Assembly: GCF_030695125.1 (NCBI RefSeq)
Contig: NZ_JAUYTP010000016.1
Span: 248,001-312,000 of the forward strand
Source: Allobosea sp.
GTDB taxonomy: Bacteria; Pseudomonadota; Alphaproteobacteria; Rhizobiales; Beijerinckiaceae
Length of the DNA stretch: 64,000 nt
Direction: 5' to 3'
Within the stretch, counting starts at the first letter, position 1, and every line of letters starts with the position of its first letter. The translations under genes were made by a program, and so were the position numbers. Shown piece after piece: positions 8,819 through 19,779 of the stretch. Under the pieces are notes generated by a model. It worked only from the letters and a program-made list of their open reading frames with translations. It was not told where the DNA came from and did no database searches.

Positions 8819-9844
8819 TCATCCGCCCGCCTTCACCGCCCGCTCGAAAAACTGCGTCTCAAACAGACCGTCGAAGGGCAGTTCTTTCTCCAGCGAGCCG
8901 AGCTTGACCTGGTAGGCCTGCATGGCGCGCGAGGGTTCGATGATCTTGCGCGGATCGATCTCGAAGGTCGAGGCCGGCGAGACCAGCGCCTTGCGGATCA
9001 GGGCGGGGTCGACGATGCCCTTGCCGAGCGCGGCGCCGATATGGGGCGCGGCCTTGTCCGGGTCCTTCGCGATCAGGGCGGCAGCGCGCACCAGGCTGTC
9101 GACCAGCTTCTGCACGGCCTCCGGGTTCTTGGTCACGAAGGCGCCCGAACCGGCGACCACCGTGCCGGGCTGGCCAGGGAACAGCTCCTGCCCGCCGGCG
9201 ATCAGCCTGATCCCCGGGTTGCGGGACTGGACGATGGTGAGCGCCGGCTCGCGCACGATGCCGCCCTCGACGGCGCCGGCAAGCACCGCCTGCTGGGTCG
9301 CGTCGATCCCCATCGGCACCACCTCCACATCGCCCTTCTCGGCCTTGGCGACCTCCCAAAGCCAGTATTGCAGCACGGTGTTGGGCACGGAGCCGGCGGG
9401 CTGGGTGGCCAGCCGCGCCGCCTTGCCGGTCGCGGCCTTGTGCGCCTTGAAGGCGGCGGCAGGCGCGGTGCCCGGTGTGAAGAACTTGGCCAGGGCCGGC
9501 GTCGCCACGAAGACGTTCTCGGCGACGGCGGTCGCGGCGACGACACGAACATCGACGCCGCGCGAACGCGCCACCGCCAGCGGCGCAATGCCGGCGACAT
9601 AGAAGTCGATCGTGCCCGAGGCGAAGGCCTGGATCATGTTGGGGCCGGATTCGAACACGGTGAAGGTCGCGGCGATGCCGGCCTCCTTCAGCCAGCCCTC
9701 GCCCTGGGCGACGAACACCGGAGCGGTGCCGATGATCGGGATGTAGCCGATCCGGGCCGCGACGGGGGCCTGCGCCAGCGCGGGCGCGAAGGGGGCGGCA
9801 GCGATCAGGCCGGAGCCGGCGAGCAGAAACTGGCGGCGATCCAT
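8819..9844 (-). CDS. ABC transporter substrate-binding protein, SsuA/TauA/NMT1-like
   Basis: 341 residues with a signal peptide that also resembles a Tat signal (MDRRQFLLAGSGLIAAAPF, cleavage after ALAQA near 25). The mature part begins with the IGYIPIIGTAPVFVAQ strand and shows the GxIDFYVAGIAPLAVA motif of the NMT1/SsuA family, which binds small anionic or heterocyclic solutes in the periplasm. It is first in the operon, ahead of the permease and ATPase, with a palindromic repeat in between. It is divergent from the Lrp-type regulator at 10006, which may control it. The ligand is unknown. Confidence 0.85.
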   Translation of the reverse strand: MDRRQFLLAGSGLIAAAPFAPALAQAPVAARIGYIPIIGTAPVFVAQGEGWLKEAGIAATFTVFESGPNMIQAFASGTIDFYVAGIAPLAVARSRGVDVRVVAATAVAENVFVATPALAKFFTPGTAPAAAFKAHKAATGKAARLATQPAGSVPNTVLQYWLWEVAKAEKGDVEVVPMGIDATQQAVLAGAVEGGIVREPALTIVQSRNPGIRLIAGGQELFPGQPGTVVAGSGAFVTKNPEAVQKLVDSLVRAAALIAKDPDKAAPHIGAALGKGIVDPALIRKALVSPASTFEIDPRKIIEPSRAMQAYQVKLGSLEKELPFDGLFETQFFERAVKAGG

Positions 9845-10005
9845 CGGTCAAATCCTCGTCCACGACCGCGCCAGAACAGGCGCTCTTGACAGAGGGAGAA
9901 AAGGATTTTCTACCAGAATACAAGGCGTAGAGCCTAAAAAGATGATTGATCCGCCGTTGGTGGGGCTATCAGTTTAAATCTTCTCTTTTCGGTGAGAATT
10001 GCAGC

Positions 10006-10473
10006 ATGGACGCGATCGACCGAAAAATCCTGACGGTGCTGCAGGCCGACGCCGACATCTCGATCGCCGAACTCGCCGATCGGGTCGGGCTGTCGCAGAC
10101 GCCGTGTTGGAAGCGCATCCAGAAGCTCGAACAGTCAGGCGTCATCCTCAAGCGCGTCGCACTGGTCGCGCCGGAGAGGATCGGCCTGGGGCTGACGGTC
10201 TTCGTCCAGATCGAGACGGCGGACCATTCGGGGCCCTGGCTGGAGAAATTCGCGCAGCTGGTCTCCGCCATGCCCGAGGTCATGGAGTTCTACCGCATGG
10301 CCGGCGATGTCGATTACATGCTGCGGGTCGTCGTCGCCGACATGGCGGCCTACGACCTGTTCTACAAGCGACTGATCGAGACGATCCCGCTCAAGAACGT
10401 CACCTCGCGCTTCGCGATGGAGCGGATCAAGTCGACCACGGCCTATCGCGTGCCGGATCTGCCGAAAGCGTGA
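10006..10473 (+). CDS. Lrp/AsnC family transcriptional regulator
   Basis: 155 residues: N-terminal helix-turn-helix (about 1-55; LADRVGLSQTPCWKRIQKLE recognition region) and a C-terminal RAM/AsnC ligand-binding domain (about 65-145; GDVDYMLRVVVADMAAYDLF). I start at the ATG at 10006, which begins the conserved MDAIDRKILTVLQ and has GGTGAGAA upstream; the frame extends to 9946 without support. Divergent orientation to the SsuA-like gene over a 160-nt AT-rich gap suggests it regulates that importer or responds to its substrate, an amino acid or related compound. Confidence 0.9.
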   Translation: MDAIDRKILTVLQADADISIAELADRVGLSQTPCWKRIQKLEQSGVILKRVALVAPERIGLGLTVFVQIETADHSGPWLEKFAQLVSAMPEVMEFYRMAGDVDYMLRVVVADMAAYDLFYKRLIETIPLKNVTSRFAMERIKSTTAYRVPDLPKA

Positions 10474-10511
10474 GGCCGCGTCTGGTGGGTCGAGTCGATC
10501 TGAACCACCAC

Positions 10512-10616
10512 CGTCATCCTGGGCGGCCACAGGCCGACCGGGATCCATCATAAGGCGCGACATCGCCCCATGATGGATCCCGGCCTGCGCCGCTTCGCGG
10601 CTGGTCCAGGATGACG
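10512..10616. repeat. Intergenic palindromic repeat, family A copy 3
   Basis: Same organisation as the copies at 6983 and 8686: CGTCATCCTGG / CCAGGATGACG outer arms and CCGGGATCCATCAT / ATGATGGATCCCGG inner arms. It lies in the convergent gap between the Lrp gene and the peptide-transporter ATPase gene, where it could also act as a bidirectional 3' end. Confidence 0.9.
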
Positions 10617-10717
10617 GGAGTCTGGCTGAACCATTCGGGGGCCCCGCTGCCGAAGCCCCCCCGAATCAACAAGCAGGCCGGCGCTCTCGCGAGCGACCGG
10701 CACGCGTCGAGACGAGA

Positions 10718-12568
<1,851 letters not shown>

Positions 12569-12593
12569 GCGAATGCCTTCCGGGAGTTTAAGG

Positions 12594-13535
12594 TCAGATG
12601 ACGCGACGTGGATCGAGGGCGTCGCGCAGTCCGTCGCCGATGAAATTGATCGAGAGCACGGTCAGGAAGATCGCCGCGCCGGGAAACAGCGCCCAGTGCG
12701 GCGCCGAATCGAGATGGTCCTTCGCATCGAACAGCAGGCGACCCCAGGTCGGAATGTCGGGCGGGAAGCCCAGCCCCAGGAACGACAGCGTCGATTCGGC
12801 GATGATCGCCGACGACACCTCGATCGTGGCCGCCACGATCACGGGGCCGATCGCGTTGGGCAGAATGTGGTGGACCATCTGCCGGAACTTGGTCGCGCCA
12901 TGGGCTCGCGCGGCCTCGACGAACTCCTTCTCGCGCAACGACATGAACTGCGCACGCACAAGCCGTGCCACGGGCATCCATTTCAGCCCGCCGATGACGA
13001 TGACGATCAGGATGAACACGCCGCCTTCGACGCCGAACACCGCCTTGAGCTGCTCGCGGAAGAAATAGATCACCAGCAGCAGGAGCGGCAGCTGCGGCAG
13101 CGACAGGAACAGGTCCGTCACCCACATCAGGAAGTTGTCGACGGCGCCGCGCGACATGCCGGCGATCGCGCCGATCAGGATGCCGAAGAAGGTCGCGACG
13201 ACCATCGCCGCGAGCCCCACAGCCAGCGAGATCCGCCCGCCATAGATCATGCGGGCGAGCAGATCCTGCCCGAGATCGTCGGTGCCGAAGGGGTGTTTCC
13301 ACGACGGCGTCTGCAACTGCGCCGTGAAATCGATCTCGTTGATCGGGACCGGCCACAGCCAGGGGCCGACGACCACGCCGAGGATCAGCGTGCCGAGCAC
13401 GAAGCTGCTCGCCATCGCCAGCTTGTGGCGACGGAAGCGCTTCCACGTCTCGCGCCCTGGCGAGGTCGCGGCGCTCGTTTGAGCCGGGCCCGACACGGGA
13501 TCAGCTGAAGGAGATGCGAGGGTCGAGCCAGCCAT
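12594..13535 (-). CDS. Peptide-type ABC transporter permease, OppC/DppC family
   Basis: About 313 residues with an N-terminal cytoplasmic region (WKRFRRHKLAMAS), six membrane helices and the BPD_transp_1 EAA loop (EFVEAARAHGATKFRQMVHHILPN). The sequence HPFGTDDLGQDLLARMIYGGRISL is the DppC-type periplasmic motif. I take ATG at 13535, which overlaps the preceding permease by 35 nt; a GTG at 13496, 4 nt after that stop, is an alternative that trims 13 residues. It pairs with the OppB-type permease as the translocation channel. Confidence 0.88.
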   Translation of the reverse strand: MAGSTLASPSADPVSGPAQTSAATSPGRETWKRFRRHKLAMASSFVLGTLILGVVVGPWLWPVPINEIDFTAQLQTPSWKHPFGTDDLGQDLLARMIYGGRISLAVGLAAMVVATFFGILIGAIAGMSRGAVDNFLMWVTDLFLSLPQLPLLLLVIYFFREQLKAVFGVEGGVFILIVIVIGGLKWMPVARLVRAQFMSLREKEFVEAARAHGATKFRQMVHHILPNAIGPVIVAATIEVSSAIIAESTLSFLGLGFPPDIPTWGRLLFDAKDHLDSAPHWALFPGAAIFLTVLSINFIGDGLRDALDPRRVI

Positions 13536-14460
13536 AAAGGATATCCGCGATGAGATTGAAAAGGACGACGAGGCAGGCAAAGACGAAGGTCACGGCCATG
13601 ATGACCGGGGTGTCGTTGGCCAGGATCGCGTCGATGAGGAGCGAGCCGATCCCGGGAATCCGGAAGATCTGCTCGGTGACGATGGCGCCGCCGAACACGG
13701 CCGGCATCTGCAGCGCGATCAGCGTGACGACGGGGATGAGTGCGTTGCGCGTGATGTGGCGCAGCGTCACGGTCTTCTCGCCCAGCCCCTTGGCGCGCGC
13801 CGTGGTGACATAGTCGAGCCGGATCACGTCGAGCACGGCCGAACGGACATAGCGGGTGTAGGAGGCCGCCTGGAACAGCCCGAGCACGGTGATCGGCATG
13901 ATCGCCTGCCGGAACATCTCCCAGTACCAGCGCCAGCCCGTCGCCGCGAGATCGGAGCGGTAGACGAAGGGGAACCAGTCGAGCGTCACCGAGAAGATCA
14001 GGATCAGCAGCAGGCCAGTGAAGAAGGTCGGCAGCGAGAAGCCGATGAAGGCGAGCGTGTTGGCGACCTGGTCGAAGATCGAATAGGGCCGCGTCGCGGC
14101 GTAGATGCCGACCGGCAGGGCAATGCACAACGCCAGGATCTGCGACGAGCCGACGATGAACAGCGTGGTGGGGACGCGCTGCATAATCAGATCGTCGACG
14201 TTGATCCGGCTGGCGAAGGAGAAGCCCCAGTCACCCTGAACCATGTTGGAGAGCCAGCGTACATAGCGCACCATGATCGGGTCGTTCAGGCCGAAGCTCG
14301 CGCGCAGGGCCTCGCGCACTTCCGGCGGAACGTTGGGGTTGGTGGCCATCTCGGAGAACGGGTCGCCGGGCGCCAGTGCGAGCACCGTGAACAGGATCAG
14401 GCTGATGCCGAGCAGGCTCGGAATAGCGATCAGCAATCGCCTCAGCAGGTAAGCGCCCAT
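13501..14460 (-). CDS. Peptide-type ABC transporter permease, OppB/DppB family
   Basis: 319 residues with the classic start MGAYLLRRLLIAIPSLLG, the first-loop motif LAPGDPF and a C-terminal EAA loop (DYVTTARAKGLGEKTVTLRHITRN). The ATG at 14460 is used, with AAAAGAG 8 nt upstream; a TTG immediately before it is also in frame. It forms the inner-membrane channel with the OppC-type protein. A 157-nt gap to the binding-protein gene contains no obvious second promoter but would allow differential mRNA stability. Confidence 0.9.
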   Translation of the reverse strand: MGAYLLRRLLIAIPSLLGISLILFTVLALAPGDPFSEMATNPNVPPEVREALRASFGLNDPIMVRYVRWLSNMVQGDWGFSFASRINVDDLIMQRVPTTLFIVGSSQILALCIALPVGIYAATRPYSIFDQVANTLAFIGFSLPTFFTGLLLILIFSVTLDWFPFVYRSDLAATGWRWYWEMFRQAIMPITVLGLFQAASYTRYVRSAVLDVIRLDYVTTARAKGLGEKTVTLRHITRNALIPVVTLIALQMPAVFGGAIVTEQIFRIPGIGSLLIDAILANDTPVIMAVTFVFACLVVLFNLIADILYGWLDPRISFS

Positions 14461-14617
14461 CAAACAAACTCTTTTCGCATGCGGTCTTGCGCCGCCATAA
14501 TTGGTGAAGCGCCGGTCGCGAGGCCACCGGCGTTGTCCGCCTCGTCAAAAAATGAAGAGGGGGCGGAGCGTCCCGGCGCAGCGTTAGGCCACGCCGGGAT
14601 GCCCGCCCCCATCGATA

Positions 14618-16405
14618 TCAGCTGCGATACCAGGCCGCGAGGTTCCAGGTATCGACGTCCCAGCCGCTGTGATCATGCATCAGGTTGGTCAGCGACGCGG
14701 CCACGCGGGTCCGCGACAGCAGCGGCAGGATGACATGGGCCTCGCAGAAGATCTCGTTGACCTTGATCAGGAGCGCGGCGCGCTTGTCGGGGTCGAGCTC
14801 CTTCTGGGCGGCCTTGTAGGCTTCGTCCGCCGCCGGGTCCGAGTAGCGCGAGACGTTGCGGCCCAGCCACTTGTTCTCCTTGTTGGCGATCTCCCAGGAC
14901 ACGAACTGGTTCAGGAAGCGCTCCGGATCGGGCTGCGGCTGCGTGGTCGTGTACATCTCCATGTCGACATAGAGCTTGGTGTAGGTGTCAGGGTTGGCGA
15001 CGTCCGACGAGAAGAACACCGAGGCTGTCACCGACTTCAGCTCGAGGTCGATGCCGGCACGCTGGCAGGCCTGCTTGATGATCTGCTGCGTCTTCTGGCG
15101 CGGCGCGTTGATCGAGGTCTGGTAGACGTATTTGAGCTTCTTGCCGTCCTTCTCGCGGATGCCGTCGGAACCGCGCTTGTAGCCGGCGTCGTCGAGGATC
15201 TTGTTCGCCTTGTCGATGTTGAACTCGTATTTGAGCTTGGTCGACTTGAACTTGGCCGGCTGGTTGACGAAGCTCGCCGTGGCGATGCCGCCGCGGCCAT
15301 AGATGAACTTCTGGATCGAGTCGCGGTCGATCAGGAGGTTGATCGCCTCGCGGACCTTCGGATCCGACAGGGTCGGATGCTTGGTCTTGATGCTCGAGCG
15401 CTCGCCATCGACCTCGGTCCACGGATCGGTCGTGTTGAGGATGATGAACTCGATATCGCCCGATACCACGGCGCTGATCTTGCCGCGACCGCCGGTCTCC
15501 ATGCGCTTGAGGACCTCGTCCTCGACCTGGAGGTTCCAGGCATAATCGTATTCGCCGGTCTGCAGCACGGCGCGGGCCGCCGAAACGGCGTCACCGCCGC
15601 CCTTGACCTCGAGCGTATCGAAATGCGGCTGGTTGGCGACGTGATAGTCGGGATTGCGCTCGCCGGTCAGGATGTCGCCGGGCTTGAACTCCACGAACTT
15701 GTAGGGGCCGGTGCCGACCGGCTTGAGATTGGCCGGAGCTTCGCGGGACTTGGCGCCCTTGTACTCGCCGAAGAGATGCTTGGGGATGATCATGCCGGCA
15801 ACGCCGACGAAGGCGTCGGCCCAGAACGGCGTCGGGTTCTGGAAGATCACCTTGACGGTGAAGTTGTCGACCTTCTCGACCTTGATGTCCTTGTAGGCGC
15901 CGGTGGTGTAGGCGGCGGTCGCCGGATCGGCGGCGTATTCCCAGGTGAAGACGACGTCGTCGGCCGTGAACGGCTTGCCGTCATGCCACTTCACGCCCTG
16001 CTTCAGCTTCCAGATGACTTCCTTGCCGTCGGCCGAAAGACCGCCATTGGCCTTGCTCGGAATTTCGGCGGCGAGCTGCGGGAAGAGATTGCCTTCCTTG
16101 TCCCAGCCGGCGAGCGGCTCGAAGAAGACGCGCGAGGCGATCTGGTCCTTGGTGCCGCTGGCGAAATGCGGGTTCAGCAGCGTCGGTGCCTGCCAGAGCA
16201 GCATCTTGAGCGGGCCACCGCCGCCCGCCTTGGTCGGCTTGTAGGGCAGCGAGGCGTTCGCCATCGCGACACCGTTGAACGCCAGCAACTGATTGGCGAA
16301 GGGCGCAGCAAGGCCGACGGCGGCCGCTTTCTTGATGAAGGAGCGCCGCGACAGGGCGCCTTCCTTCACGCGGGCGATCAACTGGCCCAGTTCCTGGTCT
16401 TTCAT
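14618..16405 (-). CDS. Peptide-type ABC transporter substrate-binding protein (family 5)
   Basis: 595 residues, larger than DppA (about 535). It has a twin-arginine-like signal (LSRRSFIKKAAAVGLAAPFA, about 19-38) and then the SBP_bac_5 core: GTKDQIASRVFFEPLAGW, DVVFTWEYA, GTGPYKFVEFKPGD and REAINLLIDRDSIQ motifs. It captures a peptide, opine or glycoside in the periplasm for the permeases downstream. ATG at 16405 has GGAGA 7 nt upstream; the frame runs 18 nt further. It is the first gene of the operon and probably the most abundant product. Confidence 0.9.
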   Translation of the reverse strand: MKDQELGQLIARVKEGALSRRSFIKKAAAVGLAAPFANQLLAFNGVAMANASLPYKPTKAGGGGPLKMLLWQAPTLLNPHFASGTKDQIASRVFFEPLAGWDKEGNLFPQLAAEIPSKANGGLSADGKEVIWKLKQGVKWHDGKPFTADDVVFTWEYAADPATAAYTTGAYKDIKVEKVDNFTVKVIFQNPTPFWADAFVGVAGMIIPKHLFGEYKGAKSREAPANLKPVGTGPYKFVEFKPGDILTGERNPDYHVANQPHFDTLEVKGGGDAVSAARAVLQTGEYDYAWNLQVEDEVLKRMETGGRGKISAVVSGDIEFIILNTTDPWTEVDGERSSIKTKHPTLSDPKVREAINLLIDRDSIQKFIYGRGGIATASFVNQPAKFKSTKLKYEFNIDKANKILDDAGYKRGSDGIREKDGKKLKYVYQTSINAPRQKTQQIIKQACQRAGIDLELKSVTASVFFSSDVANPDTYTKLYVDMEMYTTTQPQPDPERFLNQFVSWEIANKENKWLGRNVSRYSDPAADEAYKAAQKELDPDKRAALLIKVNEIFCEAHVILPLLSRTRVAASLTNLMHDHSGWDVDTWNLAAWYRS

Positions 16406-16617
16406 GGGGATGTCTCCACTCATAAGCTCATTGCCGGTTTTCCGGCGCTTGCTGCGCCGTTTTCCCTCTCGGTCGCCCTCAGCAAGCCATGTGCCAACGA
16501 AAGCGTCAACTGTGCGGCGCAGAGCAAATGTGCGCCCATCGCAGGGCGCAGGGCCTGAATCCGCCGCAAATGGATGATTGTGCCGCGGTCAGCGGGCTGT
16601 CCGCAATTTTATGCCGG

Positions 16618-17496
16618 TCAATCCGGAAACACGACCGTTTTCTTGCCGTTGAGGACGACCCGGTCCTCGAGATGGTGCAGGACGGCGCGCGCCAGCACGC
16701 GCCGCTCGATATCGCGGCCCTTGCGCACCAGATCGTCGGGCGTGTCGCGATGCGAGATGCGCTCGACATCCTGCTCGATGATCGGGCCCTCGTCGAGGTC
16801 GGGCGTGACGTAATGCGCGGTCGCGCCGATCAGCTTCACGCCGCGCTCATGGGCCTGGTGATAGGGTTTGGCGCCCTTGAATCCGGGCAGGAACGAGTGA
16901 TGAATATTGATGCAGCGGCCAAGCAGCTTGGCGGAAAATCCATCGGACAGGATTTGCATGTAGCGCGCGAGGACGACGAGATCGGTCTGCGTCTCCTGCA
17001 CCAGCCGCCAGATCGCCGCCTCCTGTTCCATCTTGGTCTGCCGCGTCACCGGCAGATGATGGAAGGGCAGGTCGCCGAGATCGGTCGAGGAGAGATGCTC
17101 GCGGCCATGGTTGGAAACGATGGCCGAAATGTCCATCGGCAGTTCGCCGATGCGCCAGCGATAGATCAGGTCGGTCAGGCAATGGTCGAATTTGGAGACC
17201 AGGAGCATGACGCGCTTTTTGGTCGCACGCTCGCGCAGCGTGAACGTCATCCCGAAGCGCTGGGCGAGATCGCCGACGGCGGTCGCGACCGCCTCATGCG
17301 GGCGGCTGGCGTCGAGCCGGGCGAAGACGACACGCATGAAGAACTGGCCGGTCTCGACATCGTTGTACTGCTGCGCGTCGAGGATGTTGCAGCCGGCGTC
17401 GAACAGCAGTGTCGAGACGGCTGAGACGATGCCGGGGCGGTCGGGGCAGGACAGCGTCAGGATGGCGCTGCGGGCGTACAGGGGCGTTTCGGTCAT
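16618..17496 (-). CDS. purU: Formyltetrahydrofolate deformylase
   Basis: 292 residues. An N-terminal ACT domain (about 10-85; [20 protein letters not shown]) is followed by a formyltransferase-fold hydrolase domain with the catalytic region [20 protein letters not shown] and the downstream [13 protein letters not shown] segment carrying the active-site Asp. It hydrolyses 10-formyl-THF to formate and THF, balancing one-carbon pools. Rhizobial genomes often hold purU copies linked to glycine-betaine/sarcosine or folate catabolism, but no such genes are adjacent here; it appears monocistronic and divergent from the inositol-type operon. Confidence 0.95.
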   Translation of the reverse strand: MTETPLYARSAILTLSCPDRPGIVSAVSTLLFDAGCNILDAQQYNDVETGQFFMRVVFARLDASRPHEAVATAVGDLAQRFGMTFTLRERATKKRVMLLVSKFDHCLTDLIYRWRIGELPMDISAIVSNHGREHLSSTDLGDLPFHHLPVTRQTKMEQEAAIWRLVQETQTDLVVLARYMQILSDGFSAKLLGRCINIHHSFLPGFKGAKPYHQAHERGVKLIGATAHYVTPDLDEGPIIEQDVERISHRDTPDDLVRKGRDIERRVLARAVLHHLEDRVVLNGKKTVVFPD

Positions 17497-17891
17497 GGCT
17501 GATGCCGCCGGGAGAGCGGCCCTTTGCTTGCGCTGAGGCGGGGATTGCGGGCTGGAAGGCTAAGGATTGCGCGCGACGCGCTGCGCTCAACCTCGCTCGG
17601 CCCAGGCGCGGGCCGAAGCCTCGCCGCTGATCGCCAAGGCCGGCGCGGACAACCGCGCCCGATTCGGATATGCCCTGCTGCCTGTCGCCATGATCGCGAA
17701 ATTCGCTCCGTGAGGGCCGTTTCCGGCGCGGCTGGAGGGACGCCCAAACCAGCCGGGCTTGTCAAGGCAGCCGGCTGGGCCAGCTTGCCTTCAGGGTCGG
17801 ATCGCTTGACTTGCCGACCCAAAAAATGGAACGATTATTCCATCGCCGTCTAAAATCAAAGAAACGTGCCGCTGCCCGGGAGGCTGCTCAG
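17497..17891. other. 395-nt divergent intergenic region purU / SDR operon
   Basis: No credible gene. The purU-proximal two thirds is ordinary GC-rich DNA without a recognisable element. The last 90 nt are AT-richer and hold a TTGACT hexamer (17806-17811), a GGAA-N6-TTCC palindrome, a TAAAAT hexamer (17851-17856) and the ribosome site for the SDR gene. Confidence 0.6.
17826..17843. promoter_or_regulatory. ATGGAA-N6-TTCCAT operator-like palindrome, IolR-type consensus
   Basis: A perfect inverted repeat of 6-bp arms separated by 6 nt. Its core GGAA-N6-TTCC matches the consensus described for the RpiR-family repressor IolR upstream of rhizobial myo-inositol genes (recalled from the literature, not searched). 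It is 49 nt upstream of the GTG start of the SDR gene, between a TTGACT and a TAAAAT hexamer, which is where a repressor would block transcription of an inositol-responsive operon. Confidence 0.65.
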
Positions 17892-18692
17892 GTGTCTGAT
17901 GTCGAATCGGTCAGCCGGACTCTCGCCGGCCAGGTTGCGATCGTCACTGGCGCCAGCCAGGGTCTCGGCGAGGCGATCGCGCGCGAACTTGCGGCGCGGG
18001 GCGCGGCGGGCCTGCTGCTAACTGGCCGCAACCGGGCGCGGGGGCAGGCGGTCGCCGCCAGCCTGACCTCGGCCGGCTGCGACGCCCGCTTCCATGTCGC
18101 CGATCTCTCGGATCTCGCCGCCGTCCGGTCGGTCGTGCCGGCGGCCGAACAGGCCTTCGGCCACCTCGACATCCTCGTCAATGCGGCGGGGGACACCGAT
18201 CGCGGCACGATCTTCGAAACGTCGCCCGAGCTGTACGCCCGCATCATGGCGGTGAACCTGCGCGCGCCCTTCTTCCTGATCCAGGATGCCGCCGAGCTGA
18301 TGCGCCGGAAGGCGATCGCCGGCGCCATCGTCAATATCCAGTCGATGTCGGCCCATGGCGGCCAGCCTTTCCTCTCCGCCTACAGCATCTCCAAGGGGGC
18401 GCTGGCGACCCTGACGAAAAACGTCGCCTATGGGCTGCTGGCGCACCGGATCCGCGTCAATGGGCTGAACATCGGCTGGATGGCGACGCCTGGCGAGGAC
18501 GCGATCATGCGCAGCCGCCATGGCGCGCAGGATGGCTGGCTCGATTCAGCCGCCGCCGGCCAGCCCTTCGGTCGCCTGATCGACCCGCGCGAGGTCGCGC
18601 GCGCCGTCGCCTATCTGGCGTCGGCCGAGTCCGGCCTGATGACCGGCGCGAACATCGATTTCGACCAGACGATTCTGGGCGCGCATGATTGA
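17892..18692 (+). CDS. Short-chain dehydrogenase/reductase, inositol-type operon
   Basis: 266 residues from GTG 17892, which has GGGAGG about 8 nt upstream; ATG 17826 lies inside the operator palindrome and is rejected. The Rossmann glycine motif TGASQGLG (about 20-27), NAAG (about 100), catalytic Ser in IQSMS and YSISK (Tyr and Lys intact) mark a classical SDR using NAD(P)H. It is the first gene of an operon with an IolG-like dehydrogenase and an inositol-monophosphatase-like enzyme, so a polyol or inosose substrate is likely. The exact reaction is not determinable from sequence. Confidence 0.85.
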   Translation: MSDVESVSRTLAGQVAIVTGASQGLGEAIARELAARGAAGLLLTGRNRARGQAVAASLTSAGCDARFHVADLSDLAAVRSVVPAAEQAFGHLDILVNAAGDTDRGTIFETSPELYARIMAVNLRAPFFLIQDAAELMRRKAIAGAIVNIQSMSAHGGQPFLSAYSISKGALATLTKNVAYGLLAHRIRVNGLNIGWMATPGEDAIMRSRHGAQDGWLDSAAAGQPFGRLIDPREVARAVAYLASAESGLMTGANIDFDQTILGAHD

Positions 18693-18758
18693 GACCTTGC
18701 GCCCCGAGACGATGGCCGCCATCGGGGCCTCGACAGGACAGACGACAGGACGGACAAG

Positions 18759-19778
18759 ATGACGACGGGATCGACGAGAATGCGGGTGGGATTGCTGGGG
18801 GCGGGCCGGATTGGCCGGATCCACGGGCTGAACGTCGTGGCGCGCGCGGACGCCGAGCTCGTCGCCGTCGCCGATGCCATGCCCGACGCGGCGGCGTCGC
18901 TCGCCGCCGCCAGCGGCGCGAAGGCGGCGACCGCCGAAGCCATCCTGTCGGATTCCGGCATCGACGCCGTGCTGATCTGCACGCCGACCGACACCCATGC
19001 CGATCTGATCGAGGCTGCCGTCGCCGCCGGAAAGGCCGTGTTCTGCGAGAAACCGGTTGATCTCGACGCCGCCCGCATCCGCCGCTGCCTGGCTGCGGTC
19101 GAACGATCGGGCCAGCCGCTGATGATCGGCTTCAACCGCCGCTTCGATCCGAGCTTCGCTGCGCTGGAGGCCAGGCTGCGGGCGGGCGAGGCCGGCGCGA
19201 TCGAGATCGTCAGCGTGATCTCGCGCGATCCCTCGCCGCCACCCGTTGACTACGTGAAGCGCTCCGGCGGGCTCTTCCGCGACATGATGATCCATGATTT
19301 CGACATGGCCCGCTTCCTCCTCGCCGAAGAGCCGGTCGAGGTCTTCGCGCTCGGCGCGGCGCTGGTCGATCCCGCGATCGGGGAGGCCGGCGATGTCGAT
19401 ACCGCCGCGGTGCTGATGAAGACGGCCTCGGGCCGGATCGCGCAGATCTCCAATTCGCGCCGCGCCACCTATGGCTACGACCAGCGCATCGAGGTCCATG
19501 GCTCCAAGGGCATGCTGCGCGCCGGCAACATCCACGAGACGACGGTCGAAAGCGCCACGAGCACGGGCTTCCGCGCCGATCCCGTGCAGAATTTCTTCCT
19601 CGAACGCTATGCCGCCGCCTACCGCGCCGAACTCGAGGCCTTCTTCACGGCCTGCAAGGGCGGCAAGGCGCCGACACCCTCGGGTCTGGACGGCTTGAAG
19701 GCGCAGATTCTGGCCGACGCGGCCACGCAATCCGCCAGGACCGGGCTGCCGGTCGCCGTTTCGCTGACGGAGGCCTGA
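18759..19778 (+). CDS. iolG: Gfo/Idh/MocA dehydrogenase, probable inositol 2-dehydrogenase
   Basis: 339 residues. N-terminal Rossmann domain with GLLGAGRIGRIH (about 11-22), the EKP motif near 97 whose Lys is catalytic, and the C-terminal alpha/beta domain with GLFRDMMIHDFDMARFL, where the Asp/His pair binds the polyol, as in IolG. It would oxidise myo-inositol (or scyllo-/chiro-inositol) to the 2-ketoinositol with NAD+. ATG 18759 is used; an ATG at 18780 is possible. Its neighbours, an SDR and an inositol-phosphatase-type gene, and the upstream IolR-like palindrome support an inositol role. No iolE/iolD/iolB or transporter is nearby, so it may be a satellite locus. Confidence 0.82.
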   Translation: MTTGSTRMRVGLLGAGRIGRIHGLNVVARADAELVAVADAMPDAAASLAAASGAKAATAEAILSDSGIDAVLICTPTDTHADLIEAAVAAGKAVFCEKPVDLDAARIRRCLAAVERSGQPLMIGFNRRFDPSFAALEARLRAGEAGAIEIVSVISRDPSPPPVDYVKRSGGLFRDMMIHDFDMARFLLAEEPVEVFALGAALVDPAIGEAGDVDTAAVLMKTASGRIAQISNSRRATYGYDQRIEVHGSKGMLRAGNIHETTVESATSTGFRADPVQNFFLERYAAAYRAELEAFFTACKGGKAPTPSGLDGLKAQILADAATQSARTGLPVAVSLTEA

Positions 19779-19779
19779 C